Below, piece by piece: positions 17,071 to 25,722 of a stretch of 64,000 nucleotides of DNA; position 1 is the first letter of the stretch, and every line of letters begins with the position of its first letter. This DNA comes from Nitrososphaerota archaeon (lineage in GTDB: Archaea > Thermoproteota > Nitrososphaeria > Nitrososphaerales > Gagatemarchaeaceae). Location: contig JAGWHB010000002.1 of assembly GCA_028867035.1 (NCBI GenBank), positions 382,081 to 446,080 on the forward strand, written 5' to 3'. Both the position numbers and the translations under genes were made by a program. The notes beneath the pieces were generated by a model. That model ran no database searches, was not told the DNA's origin, and saw only the letters and a program-made list of their open reading frames with translations.

Positions 17071-17250
17071 TTAGCGGACGGCCACTGAGATCAGAAGCAG
17101 GACGAAGCCCAAGGCCACGACTCCCGCTGTGGTAGCCACCCCCTCCTGGAAATTGTTTGCTTCGATGCTCCCAATGAGGATTATGACAAGTCCGAGTAGG
17201 AATAACGGGTAACGCAGCCGTTTCGGCATCCGCTGGCTTGAGCCTATCAT
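17071..17250 (-). CDS. 59-residue two-helix membrane protein, possible SDH anchor subunit
   Basis: ATG at 17250 gives MIGSSQRMPKRLRYPLFLLG, then two hydrophobic helices (about residues 14-28 and 38-57) separated by a short polar loop. Its start lies 4 nt after the stop of the SdhC-like gene, so the two form an operon, and its stop is 1 nt from the convergent sdhB stop. I infer a role as second small anchor of complex II from size and context; there is no motif for haem or quinone. Confidence 0.6.
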   Translation of the reverse strand: MIGSSQRMPKRLRYPLFLLGLVIILIGSIEANNFQEGVATTAGVVALGFVLLLISVAVR

Positions 17251-17254
17251 GGAT

Positions 17255-17959
17255 TCAGAACCTCAAGAGCGTTTTGTCGATGGGAAGGCCGGCAGCCAGG
17301 CCCCTCAGGTAAAGATCCACCAGGATTATCGTCAACAGGCTGATCCACGCGAGGGCTTCGTGATGCTTGTTGAGCCAGCTCTGCCTGTCGTAGAAGTCTT
17401 TCCTCGGGCCGCCGGCGGCGACACAGCTGTAGCAGTCGACGTTTCCACCTATGACGTGTCTGAAGGCATGGCAAGACACGGTCCATCCTGTCAGGGTTAT
17501 CGCATTCGCTAGCAGTAACAGACTCCCGAGCCTAAGCTCGAAGGTCCCAGAGGAGATGAGAGAATGATAGAAGTCGTAGTAGAAGAAGGGGAGTATAGCG
17601 ATTCCAGCGTACATGAAGTATCTGTGGAAGTTCTCAAGCTGGAAAACCGCGCTCCTCTCTCCGGTATAGTGCCTCGAAGCAGATTCGCCTCTGTCGGCGT
17701 TCGCGCAGCCGAGCGGGTGGTTGAAGATGTGCCTGTGGTAGTCCTTGCGATAGGCGTAGCAGGTGAGCCTGAAAGCCCCAGGGAGAGGGACAATCAGGAT
17801 GGTCGGACTGTAGAAGGGGTCAATGTAACCCGCGAACTCGGCCATCGGAAACGCGAGGAGGGCCCAGAACCCGAGCGTCAGAATTCCGACGAAGGACCAG
17901 AGCCGCCAGTTTGGTTCGAGGAGCTCGTAGGGAATGAGGAGTCTCCAGTCTAGTTTCAC
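17255..17959 (-). CDS. sdhC: Succinate dehydrogenase membrane anchor (SdhC/cytochrome b-like)
   Basis: 234-aa membrane protein with about five hydrophobic helices and histidines placed as haem ligands in the helices (NFHRYFMY, SCHAFRHVIGGN, NKHHEALAW). This pattern resembles the single long anchor of non-classical succinate dehydrogenases. It starts with GTG at 17959 with a TTTTAG box about 40 nt upstream, and reads towards sdhAB (convergent). Confidence 0.8.
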   Translation of the reverse strand: MKLDWRLLIPYELLEPNWRLWSFVGILTLGFWALLAFPMAEFAGYIDPFYSPTILIVPLPGAFRLTCYAYRKDYHRHIFNHPLGCANADRGESASRHYTGERSAVFQLENFHRYFMYAGIAILPFFYYDFYHSLISSGTFELRLGSLLLLANAITLTGWTVSCHAFRHVIGGNVDCYSCVAAGGPRKDFYDRQSWLNKHHEALAWISLLTIILVDLYLRGLAAGLPIDKTLLRF

Positions 17960-18021
17960 TTTGGTTTCACCCTCGGCGCGCGACGGATTTCCAGGCCGCT
18001 AAAAGCCCTTGCGACCGAGGG

Positions 18022-18444
18022 CTAGGACATGGAGTCTGAGCCTTCGGGGTCCTCGTAGTGGGCGCCAAGGTATCCGTAGACGCCTGTCTTGAGGACCTTC
18101 ATCCCCAGCAGGGCGCACTTCACCCTGGAAGGCCCTAGGTCGGGGTCGCCGAGCATTTCGAACACGTCCTCCTTTGAGACCTCTCTCACCCAGCCGAGCT
18201 TCTTGCCCTTTGCCAGTTCAGTCAGCATTGATGCCGATGCCTGGCTTATGGCGCACCCCTTCCCCGTGAACTTGATCTCCTCGATTTTGCTCCCCTCCCC
18301 GACCCTGATCTGCATCTCGATTTCGTCCCCGCAGAGAGGGTTTGTGTCCCTGGCATCTATGTCGAACTTCTCCAGCTTGCCGAAGTTCCTCGGATTCCTG
18401 TAGTAGTCGAGGATCAGCTCACGGTAGATGTCAGGGCTGCTCAT
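18022..18444 (-). CDS. sufU: Iron-sulfur cluster scaffold, SufU/IscU family
   Basis: Assembles nascent Fe-S clusters or accepts sulfur from SufS. Three conserved cysteines are present in NPLCGDE (about 38), GKGCAISQASASM (about 64) and RVKCALLG (about 110), with the Asp of the first motif. At 140 aa the length is normal. ATG overlaps the sufS stop by 4 nt, so it is the last gene of the sufD/Rieske/sufS/sufU run. Confidence 0.93.
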   Translation of the reverse strand: MSSPDIYRELILDYYRNPRNFGKLEKFDIDARDTNPLCGDEIEMQIRVGEGSKIEEIKFTGKGCAISQASASMLTELAKGKKLGWVREVSKEDVFEMLGDPDLGPSRVKCALLGMKVLKTGVYGYLGAHYEDPEGSDSMS

Positions 18445-21128
18445 ACTTTGAATATCACACCCGCCCTTTGGATGCCAGCCCTCAGCGCGTCGACGTCGTC
18501 GTAGGAGTTGTACACGTAGAAGCTAGCCCTGCTGGTCGCCGGCACGTCGAGCCATCGCATCAACGGCTGGGCGCAGTGGTGCCCCGATCTGATAGCTATG
18601 CCTTCCTCGTCGAGGATTGTGGCCAGGTCGTGTGGGTGGACGTCGGCATAGTTGAACGAGACGACCCCTCCACGCTTCCGCGTGTCCTGGGGGCCATAGG
18701 CGTGGAATCCCTTCACCTCCCGGAGCGTGCCCAAGGCGTAGTCGAGTATCTTGAGCTCGTGGTCCCTGACCCTGTCCATCCCAATCGACGTGAGGTAGTC
18801 GACGGCCGCCCCCATGCCTATGGCGTCGGCGATGTTCACCGTGCCAGCCTCGAATTTGTACGGGACGTCGTTCCAGGTTGAATGGTCTTCGAAGACCTCC
18901 TTGATCATCTCGCCTCCCCCGTGGAATGGGTCCATCTCCTCCAGGATCTTCTTCTTTGCGACCAGGGCCCCTATGCCGGTGGGCCCCAGCATCTTGTGCC
19001 CGGAGTTGTGTAGCAAAATGGGGTAGAAGCCCCCAAAGAAACGCTCGGTACCAGCAACTGAGATATCGTACACACGCCGCCTGCCAACTGGCTTCGTGGA
19101 ACGGACTTTGATTAGGCCGAAGTCACCGCGTGCGAACAGTTTGTAGTGGTCCAGAATCATCAAGATGTCTTCCGTTATGGGTTTAGTGTGTGTAGATTCA
19201 ATCCACTCGGTTATCTCCAGAATCATAGCTCGAGTAGTCCGTTTGTCCGCTCTGCGAAGTGCTGACGCGAACCTCGAATTGTAGGCCGGTCTGGCCGCTT
19301 TCCAGGCCTTCCTCAAAGCATCAACTGGCAGCATCTTATCCCTGGGAGAATCTGGTTTCGAACATGACATATAGAACTCTGGGATAGAGGCAAGTTCGGT
19401 TCTCTGGATGACCAACGAGTACTCGTCGTTCCAGTTTGGAACCCTTGTCTTTGAAAATCCGAGGGTGTTAGACACGCCGTTTAGTTTGAGAAGCCATGAA
19501 AGCTCGCTGACTAGCTGCCTCGAAACTGACTTTACTCGGAGTCTGTATTCCTCGTTCTTGGACGCATCTCCTCTGAGATAACCCTTCAACAGCTCAGCGA
19601 CCAGCCCGAAGCTTACCCTCCAGACGAAGCTCGGAAGATGCTTGTTCCTCTTGGTTCCGCAAAACTTCTTGAAGAACTCGTACCACTTCTTACTGCTAAA
19701 TGAGACGGTGAGAGTGTGGTTGTTACGGTTGTGCCAGACATGTGCCCTCGCCGCAGATTGTTTGGCAAAGCCGCTGGCCGAGTCCAAGTTTGAATACTTG
19801 GAGACGGTCTTCTGACTGACTCCAGTCTGCCGAGCTAATTGGGCAAGAGATAGTCCACCGGATTGGGAAATGACTCCGAAAACCTCAGAATAGAAACGGA
19901 CTGGTTCCAGCATTCCAATGAGAGAAACCACATCGTCCACGTATTCTTCTTCTGTGTCTCCAAAGGCGAATGAAACTCTGGCACCATGCGAATCTATCGA
20001 CCCTTCTGCCAAGTAGTATCCGACGAGCCTCATTAGTTCTCGCGTGATTGATGTTGATTCGCGTAATGCATGGCCATGATGCTCAAACTCGAATGAAAAT
20101 TTTCTCTCCACACGCAAATTGGGGCCGCTCTGGGTATTGAGAGTGACAAGGTAGTCTCCCTTTCTCAGGTTACCTACTCTTTCCTCGACTAAATTCCCGT
20201 CGCGCCAAACGTACAAGGAATGGTGTGCTGTCGCCGTAACTGGAAGAGCACTGCTCTCATGACTAACATCGTAAACATCGTCGAGATGCGCCAGGCTTCC
20301 CGAGATGGGCATGAATCGAGCCTGAGCAACCGCATTTAGTGTGAAGACAGAAAGGGCTTCGCCGCTGTCGAAGCGAGTCACGGCTTCCTCGATTGGTATG
20401 AGTTGTACCGAATTCCCGCTCTGAATCAAGATTGGCGTATCTCCAGTGACTGAGTACGCGTAGAAGTCGGCGCCGATGGCTCCGACGTCCACGGGCATGT
20501 GGGGAACGGATTGGGCGCCGTCCACTACCGTAGTCGCCCCTGCGCTTCGAGCCTTGGCGCAGACGCTCTGGACGTCGTTGATCGTTCCCAGGACGTTGGA
20601 ACAGTGGGTCACCGCCACCAGGCGCGGGGACTCCTTCAGGAGGTTCTCGAGCTGGCCCATGTCAAGGGTCCCGTCTGAGTTCAGGCCGACGAACTTGAGG
20701 TCCGCACCTTTGCTCTTGGCCAGGAGCTGCCATGGGACGATGTTGCTGTGGTGTTCCATCAGCGTGGTGACAAGCGTGTCTCCCTTCTTCACGTTCTTTT
20801 CGCCCCAGGCGAATCGGACCAGGTTCGTCGCCTCTGTCGTCCCCCTGACGAATACGAGCTCCTTCGGCTGCGAGCGCACGAAATCTGCGGCCTTCTTCCT
20901 CGCCCCCTCATAGGCCGCCGTCGCCTCCTCGCCCAGAGTGTGCACCGAGCGGTGGACGTTGGAATTGTACCTGGAATAGTAGTCGACCAGCGAGTCAATT
21001 ACTGACTGGGGCTTCTGGGTCGTAGCGGCGTTGTCCAGGTAGACCAGACGCTTGCCGTGGACCTTCCGCCTTAAGATTGGGAAGTCTTCTCTAATCTTCG
21101 CGACATCGATCGCTTCGGTCTTTAGCAA
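18441..21128 (-). CDS. sufS: Cysteine desulfurase SufS, interrupted by an intein
   Basis: Releases sulfur from cysteine through PLP chemistry for Fe-S cluster building. N-extein is residues 1-225 (VYLDNAATTQKP, MEHHSNIVPWQ, DGAQSVPHM), C-extein residues 709-895. The spliced enzyme would be 412 aa, a normal SufS length. The PLP-binding Lys lies in SGHKMLG, the first residues after the intein, and the active-site Cys is in RSGHHCAQP. The intein separates GADFYAY from SGHKMLG, so the enzyme should be inactive until splicing. It follows the Rieske gene by 15 nt and overlaps sufU. Confidence 0.95.
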   Translation of the reverse strand: MLKTEAIDVAKIREDFPILRRKVHGKRLVYLDNAATTQKPQSVIDSLVDYYSRYNSNVHRSVHTLGEEATAAYEGARKKAADFVRSQPKELVFVRGTTEATNLVRFAWGEKNVKKGDTLVTTLMEHHSNIVPWQLLAKSKGADLKFVGLNSDGTLDMGQLENLLKESPRLVAVTHCSNVLGTINDVQSVCAKARSAGATTVVDGAQSVPHMPVDVGAIGADFYAYSVTGDTPILIQSGNSVQLIPIEEAVTRFDSGEALSVFTLNAVAQARFMPISGSLAHLDDVYDVSHESSALPVTATAHHSLYVWRDGNLVEERVGNLRKGDYLVTLNTQSGPNLRVERKFSFEFEHHGHALRESTSITRELMRLVGYYLAEGSIDSHGARVSFAFGDTEEEYVDDVVSLIGMLEPVRFYSEVFGVISQSGGLSLAQLARQTGVSQKTVSKYSNLDSASGFAKQSAARAHVWHNRNNHTLTVSFSSKKWYEFFKKFCGTKRNKHLPSFVWRVSFGLVAELLKGYLRGDASKNEEYRLRVKSVSRQLVSELSWLLKLNGVSNTLGFSKTRVPNWNDEYSLVIQRTELASIPEFYMSCSKPDSPRDKMLPVDALRKAWKAARPAYNSRFASALRRADKRTTRAMILEITEWIESTHTKPITEDILMILDHYKLFARGDFGLIKVRSTKPVGRRRVYDISVAGTERFFGGFYPILLHNSGHKMLGPTGIGALVAKKKILEEMDPFHGGGEMIKEVFEDHSTWNDVPYKFEAGTVNIADAIGMGAAVDYLTSIGMDRVRDHELKILDYALGTLREVKGFHAYGPQDTRKRGGVVSFNYADVHPHDLATILDEEGIAIRSGHHCAQPLMRWLDVPATSRASFYVYNSYDDVDALRAGIQRAGVIFKV
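19005..20453 (-). mobile_element. Intein with LAGLIDADG endonuclease inside SufS
   Basis: In-frame 483-residue insertion. Block A begins with Ser1 (SVTGDTPIL) rather than Cys. Block B is TATAHHSLYV at intein residues 73-82. LAGLIDADG motifs are LVGYYLAEGS (143-152) and LLKGYLRGDA (288-297). Block F is VYDISVAGTERFF near 461, and block G ends LLHN followed by Ser+1. Between the two endonuclease motifs lies a helix-turn-helix-like segment (LAQLARQTGVSQKTVSKY, about 203-220). The DNA is visibly richer in A/T than the exteins, consistent with acquisition by homing. Confidence 0.95.
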
Positions 21129-21143
21129 TTTTTTAGGAGCCCC

Positions 21144-21452
21144 CTAGACTTCGACGAAAATCGTGTCGCCCTCTATTTTAACATTGAAGCGCTGGAGGGG
21201 CGCCGTCGCCGGGGGGTTCATGACCTGGCCCGTCTTCAGGTCGAACTGCGACAGGTGGAGCGGACACACTATCCTGTCTTCCATGACGAACCCGAGGCCC
21301 AGGTCGGTCTCTTCGTGGGTGCAGGTTCCGCTCACGGCTGAGACTTCGCCGCCAATCTTGGCGACCAGGATGTGCTTCCCTTCGAGGTCGACGGCGGACA
21401 TCGACCCCTCTGCGAGCTCGGAGGCCTTCATTGCCGTTACGAAGTTCCCCAT
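21144..21452 (-). CDS. Rieske-type [2Fe-2S] ferredoxin
   Basis: 102-aa soluble Rieske domain with ligand motifs CTHEETDL (about 43-50) and CPLHLSQFD (about 63-71). It has no signal peptide or membrane helix, so it is a cytosolic electron carrier rather than the bc1 subunit. It lies between sufD and sufS with short gaps (4 and 15 nt), implying a role as electron donor or cluster client of the SUF pathway; that role is inference. Confidence 0.9.
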   Translation of the reverse strand: MGNFVTAMKASELAEGSMSAVDLEGKHILVAKIGGEVSAVSGTCTHEETDLGLGFVMEDRIVCPLHLSQFDLKTGQVMNPPATAPLQRFNVKIEGDTIFVEV

Positions 21453-21456
21453 GGTG

Positions 21457-22875
21457 TCATCTGTACTTGTAGTGGCGCTCGAATATGTCTTCGGACTCTT
21501 TCACCTCGGGGGTGAGCTCCCCGGTGGCTGCGAGAAGGGTCTCCCTGTCGATGAGGCGGCGCTTCTCTCCCTGCCATTTCCCCTCGATCATGAACCTGGC
21601 GCCCTCCCTCGTCTGTTCGATGGGGACACGGGAGAGGACCGGCTCGAAGAAACCGAGGACGACCATCTTCCTGGCTTCGTCGGAAGGGAGCCCCCTGGCC
21701 ATCAGATAGAACAGCTGTTCGTCGTCGATCTGAGCCACCGAGGCGGAGTGGGTCGCCCTTACCTCGTTGTTGTCTATCTCGAGGCTGGGGACCGCGTCGG
21801 ACCTCGCCGACCTTTCCAAGATCATGGCGTGGTGGGCGAGGTAGGACCTGGAGTTCTTCGCGGCGTTCACTATCTTGATCATCCCCTTGAAGATGGACTG
21901 GGACTCGCCCTTCAGGACACCCCTCGCCTGTGTCGACCCGGTCGAATCGGGGGAGTTGTGTATCAGGTTTGTCTCGAAATCGTACTTCTGCTTGGCGTCC
22001 GTGAAGAATATCTCGAACCCTTCGGCGAGCGAACCCCTGCCGTTGAGGAGGAAGTTCATCCTAGAGCGCGAGACGACACCTCCCAGCGAGAGGGAGCTCA
22101 CGGTCGCCTTCGAGTCGTTGGAGAGGTCCACCGCACGGTTCGAGATGTGAGCGGCCTGTTCGTCCAGCAGCTGTATCGAAGAGAAGTCGACGTGTGACGC
22201 CGGCCGAGCCAATATCTCGGTGTTCGAAGCCAATAGGGACTGGACAGCCGGGCCCTTCGAATAGAACTCCTCCAGGAACACTAGCTTCGCCTCCTGCTCT
22301 GCGATCACGAAGTTCTGCTCGACGATGGAGGTCCTGGGAGCGTCGAGGAGCAGCATCCTCCGGAGGGGCCTGTCCAAGGTCACCCCCCGCGGGACGCGGA
22401 CAAAGATTCCGCCGTTGAAGAAAGCGTTCACGAAGGCGGCGTACCTGTCGCTCGAAGACTTGACCAGCCTGTGTTCGATGAGCGCCCTGACCCTCTCCTC
22501 GTCGGCCGCAAGGGCCTGATGGAACGACATCAGATTGACCCCCTTGGAGGCGAGCTCTTCTCCCAGCTCGGCGTGGACCTGGGTCTCGTTGGCCTGCAGG
22601 ACTATGTCCCTCTCCTTCCCGGTGAGGTAGCCGCCGAAGAAGCTGCGGAAGTCGACCTTGGTCTGGCCTGGGACCATGGGATACTTGTCGATGGGGAAGT
22701 CGAAGGTGCTCACATACTTCGTGTACAGAGGGTTCTTCTCGGGCGGGAGTTCCACGAACTGCTTTAAGGCGTCCAACCTGAAGTTCGTGAGCCAGCCGGG
22801 CTCCCTGAACGAGGCGGACAGGGACCGGACTAGGTCAGCGTCGAAAGACGATACGGCAGTCTGAGACAAAGCCAC
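21457..22875 (-). CDS. sufD: Fe-S cluster assembly protein SufD
   Basis: Partner of SufB in the SufBC2D scaffold. The 472-aa protein has a right-handed beta-helix core (about residues 150-400) and a C-terminal helical part with GLPSDEARKMVVLGFFEPV. It is distinguished from SufB by the more divergent core and by gene order. It starts with a frame beginning MALSQTAVSS, 17 nt after the sufB stop. Confidence 0.92.
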   Translation of the reverse strand: MALSQTAVSSFDADLVRSLSASFREPGWLTNFRLDALKQFVELPPEKNPLYTKYVSTFDFPIDKYPMVPGQTKVDFRSFFGGYLTGKERDIVLQANETQVHAELGEELASKGVNLMSFHQALAADEERVRALIEHRLVKSSSDRYAAFVNAFFNGGIFVRVPRGVTLDRPLRRMLLLDAPRTSIVEQNFVIAEQEAKLVFLEEFYSKGPAVQSLLASNTEILARPASHVDFSSIQLLDEQAAHISNRAVDLSNDSKATVSSLSLGGVVSRSRMNFLLNGRGSLAEGFEIFFTDAKQKYDFETNLIHNSPDSTGSTQARGVLKGESQSIFKGMIKIVNAAKNSRSYLAHHAMILERSARSDAVPSLEIDNNEVRATHSASVAQIDDEQLFYLMARGLPSDEARKMVVLGFFEPVLSRVPIEQTREGARFMIEGKWQGEKRRLIDRETLLAATGELTPEVKESEDIFERHYKYR

Positions 22876-22892
22876 CTACCCCTGGCGTCGAC

Positions 22893-24302
22893 CTAACCGA
22901 CGGCGTTCGTCATTTCAAGCGACATCAGGCGGTTGAACTCGACCGCGTAGGTCATCGGGAGCTCTTTGGCGAACGGTTCCATGAACCCGTTGACCACCAT
23001 GCTGAGCGCGTCCCCCTCGGATATCCCCCTCGACATCAGATAGAAGAGCTGCTCTTCGCCCACCTTCCCTACGCTGGCTTCGTGGGTGACTGTAGCGTCG
23101 TCTTCCTGTATCTCCATGTACGGGTAGGTGGCCGTTGTGCTCTGCGGGTCGACCAGGAGAGCGTCACATCTTACCGTGGCTTTGACGTTCTTGGCGCCCT
23201 TCGCTATGTGGAGGAGCCCGCGGTAGGCGGTGTGGCCCCCTCCCTTCGAGACAGAGCGGGAGATGATCTTCGACGTGGTGTCCTTCGCGAGGTGTATCGC
23301 CTTGCCTCCTGTGTCCTGGACCTGGCCCGGTCCTGCGTATGCCACGGAGATTATGTCCGCCTTGGCCCTGGGGCCGAGGAGATAGATGGACGGGTACTTT
23401 CTCGTGAGCCTGGAGCCGCCGTTGAAGTCCACCCAGGAGACGGTGGCCTCTTCGTGGGCGTGGGCGCGCTTGGTCACCAGGTTCAGCACGTCCCTGGACC
23501 AGTTCTGGAGGGTCGTGTACTTGACAAGCGACCCCTTCCTGGCGACTATCTCCACGATGGCGGAGTGGAGGGACTGCGACGAGTAGACGGGAGCTGAGCA
23601 ACCTTCATTGTACGAAACTTCGCTATATGGTTCGGCAACTATCAGAGTTCTCTCGAATTGACCCATTTTTCTCTCGTTTATTCTGAAATACGCCTGCAAG
23701 ATCATCGGGACCTTGACTCCCTCCGGGACGTAGACGAACGACCCTGCGCTCCACACCGCGGTCTGAAGGGCAGCGATGTAGTTGTCCTGGAATGGCACGA
23801 CAGTCCCGAAATACTTCTTCATGATGTCGGGGTATTCCTTCAGCGCGGTCACCGTGTCGGTGAAAACGACTCCCTTCTTCTCCAACTCTCCCTGGATGCT
23901 GTGGTAGACCGCTTCGCTCTCGTACACGGCGCCCACTCCTGCCAGGAACTTCTTCTCGGCCTCCGTTATCCCAAGCTTGTCGTACGTCCGCTTGATGTAA
24001 TCCGGAAGGTCATCCCAGGAGCCTGCGGCCTTGTCCGTGGGGCGGGCGTAGTAGGTGAAGCTCTGGAAGTCGATGTCAGCGAGGTCCGGTGCCCAGGCTG
24101 GAGGCTTCATGTCGAGGAAGTGCTTGAGGGCCTTCATCCTGATCTGTTCCATCCAGGCGGGCTCGTCGTGGAGCCGGACTATCTCCTGGACCACCCGTTC
24201 GCTGAGGCCCTGGACCCCCTTTACGGCGTATGCTTCTATGGGGTCGCTGAAGCCGTACTTCTCCTTGTAATCGTCTGTGACTATGTCTGTCTTAGATGCC
24301 AA
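22893..24302 (-). CDS. sufB: Fe-S cluster assembly protein SufB
   Basis: Core scaffold subunit on which the nascent cluster forms. The 469 aa include the well-conserved YNEGCSAPVYSSQSLHSA segment, GSRLTRKYPSIYLLGP, and C-terminal SRGISEGDALSMVVNGFMEP. It contains no intein, although SufB is a known intein host elsewhere. The start is TTG at 24302. The spacer to sufC carries its own promoter-like A/T stretch and a 14-bp palindrome. Confidence 0.95.
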   Translation of the reverse strand: MASKTDIVTDDYKEKYGFSDPIEAYAVKGVQGLSERVVQEIVRLHDEPAWMEQIRMKALKHFLDMKPPAWAPDLADIDFQSFTYYARPTDKAAGSWDDLPDYIKRTYDKLGITEAEKKFLAGVGAVYESEAVYHSIQGELEKKGVVFTDTVTALKEYPDIMKKYFGTVVPFQDNYIAALQTAVWSAGSFVYVPEGVKVPMILQAYFRINERKMGQFERTLIVAEPYSEVSYNEGCSAPVYSSQSLHSAIVEIVARKGSLVKYTTLQNWSRDVLNLVTKRAHAHEEATVSWVDFNGGSRLTRKYPSIYLLGPRAKADIISVAYAGPGQVQDTGGKAIHLAKDTTSKIISRSVSKGGGHTAYRGLLHIAKGAKNVKATVRCDALLVDPQSTTATYPYMEIQEDDATVTHEASVGKVGEEQLFYLMSRGISEGDALSMVVNGFMEPFAKELPMTYAVEFNRLMSLEMTNAVG

Positions 24303-24320
24303 CTTGTCTCACGCTCTAAT

Positions 24321-24334
24321 ATAACATAAGTTAT
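24321..24334. promoter_or_regulatory. Palindromic candidate operator upstream of sufB
   Basis: ATAACATAAGTTAT is a near-perfect inverted repeat (half-sites ATAAC/GTTAT) placed 19 nt before the sufB start, inside the promoter region. The same half-sites at identical spacing occur upstream of sufC (25174-25187), which suggests a shared dimeric regulator. Confidence 0.5.
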
Positions 24335-24351
24335 TTTCCTCGTTAAAAGGG

Positions 24352-25128
24352 TTATGGGGCCTGCTGTGCGACCTGCTCTTCTTCCTTGTAGCCCTTAATC
24401 CACGTGTATCCCTTTTCCTCCAGGAGCCTGGAGAGGTCCTCACCGCCTGACTCGATGATGTGCCCCTGGAACATTACGTGGACGAACTGCGGCTTCACGT
24501 ACTTCAATATCCTCTGATAGTGGGTGATCAGGAGCGTCCCCGTCTCGGGCCCCGAGACCTTGTTGATCCCTTCGGCCACGATCCTCAGAGCGTCGATGTC
24601 CAAGCCCGAGTCGGTCTCGTCGAGGACAGCGAACTTCGGCTGCATAAGAGCCATCTGGAGTATCTCGGCCCTCTTCTTCTCGCCCCCGGAGAACCCTTCG
24701 TTCAGGTAGCGGTTGAGGAACGAGTCGCTCATGCTGAGCATCTTGAGCTTCTCAGCCACGACCTCCTTGAACTCGAATATGGTAGGAGGCTCGGAGCCCG
24801 CGGGCCTGGAGTTGTTGTAGGCCGCCCTCAGGAAGGAAAACATGCTCACTCCCTGGACGCTGACCGGATACTGGAAGGCAAGGAAGAGGCCCTTCTTGAC
24901 CCGTTTGTCCGGGGTCAGGCCGACGATTGTCTCCCCGTCTATCAGTATCTGGCCTGAGATGACCTGGTACTTCGGGTGCCCCATCAGGGTGTAGGCCAGG
25001 GTGCTCTTCCCTGAGCCGTTCGGCCCCATGAGGGCGTGTGTCTCTCCCTGGTTGACCGTGAGGTTTACCCCCTTCAGGATCTCCTTACCCTCGACTGACG
25101 CGTGGAGGTCCTTTATCTCGAGCTTCAT
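24352..25128 (-). CDS. sufC: Fe-S assembly ATPase SufC
   Basis: ABC-type ATPase that drives SufBC2D. Walker A GPNGSGKST is at about residues 35-43, the ABC signature is FSGGEKKRAEIL, and Walker B with the catalytic region is FAVLDETDSGLDIDAL. At 258 aa the length is normal. It is the first gene of the SUF set. A TATA-like CTTAAAA lies about 38 nt upstream, and the palindrome is just beyond it. Confidence 0.96.
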   Translation of the reverse strand: MKLEIKDLHASVEGKEILKGVNLTVNQGETHALMGPNGSGKSTLAYTLMGHPKYQVISGQILIDGETIVGLTPDKRVKKGLFLAFQYPVSVQGVSMFSFLRAAYNNSRPAGSEPPTIFEFKEVVAEKLKMLSMSDSFLNRYLNEGFSGGEKKRAEILQMALMQPKFAVLDETDSGLDIDALRIVAEGINKVSGPETGTLLITHYQRILKYVKPQFVHVMFQGHIIESGGEDLSRLLEEKGYTWIKGYKEEEQVAQQAP

Positions 25129-25173
25129 GTGGAGCTTTCCAACGCTGTTCCGGGGCGTTCCCTTTTAAGTATT

Positions 25174-25187
25174 ATAACGTATGTTAT
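25174..25187. promoter_or_regulatory. Palindromic candidate operator upstream of sufC
   Basis: ATAACGTATGTTAT is an inverted repeat sharing ATAAC-N-TA-N-GTTAT with the site upstream of sufB. It lies next to the TATA-like box of sufC (25160-25170), at the position expected for a repressor or activator that touches the TBP/TFB site. Confidence 0.5.
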
Positions 25188-25199
25188 GGAGAATGGCCG

Positions 25200-25676
25200 T
25201 CACCAGAGGGTCCCTGCCTTCCTGGCCACCGCCTCGAGGAACTCCCTGTCGACGGAGGAGAATCCGTCCAGTTGGTCGCTGTCGATGTCGATCTCCCCAA
25301 CTACTTTACCCTGCGCCGAAATGGGGACTACTATCTCCGACTTCGTCGAGAGGAAGCACTGGAGGTAGCGCGGGTCCTTGCTGACGTCGGAGACAATCTC
25401 AGTCCTTCCGGCCTTCGCGGCGAAACCGCAGACCCCCTTGCCGATGGGGATGCGCGTGTGTTCGGTGGCGGCGGGACCGGACCATGCGTCCAGGACGAGG
25501 TCTGCCCCTTCGACTGCGTAGATCCCCACCCAGGTGTAGGTTGGGACGGCGCTGTTCAGAAGCTTCACCATCGACTCCCTGGCCGCCCTGCCCCTGGCGG
25601 AGTTTATGGTGGAATCTAGCCTGACCAACACTTCCTTCGCCTGTTCCCTGCTGAGCCTCACAGCGTTAGCTTTCAA
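25200..25676 (-). CDS. GAF-domain free methionine-(R)-sulfoxide reductase (fRMsr-like)
   Basis: Reduces free methionine sulfoxide, an oxidative-stress repair reaction. The 158-aa single GAF domain shows the fRMsr pattern WVGIYAVEG, IPIGKGVCGFAAK, a Cys in RYLQCFLSTKSEIVVPI, and GEIDIDSDQLDGFS. The two visible cysteines match the catalytic and resolving positions of the family. It is separated from sufC by a short promoter-bearing spacer and reads the same way. Enzyme assignment is by motif; a plain GAF sensor is less likely. Confidence 0.8.
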   Translation of the reverse strand: MKANAVRLSREQAKEVLVRLDSTINSARGRAARESMVKLLNSAVPTYTWVGIYAVEGADLVLDAWSGPAATEHTRIPIGKGVCGFAAKAGRTEIVSDVSKDPRYLQCFLSTKSEIVVPISAQGKVVGEIDIDSDQLDGFSSVDREFLEAVARKAGTLW

Positions 25677-25722
25677 ATGCCCGATGCGCCCTCGATGGGA
25701 GATATTTATTCGCGTCCCTTTC

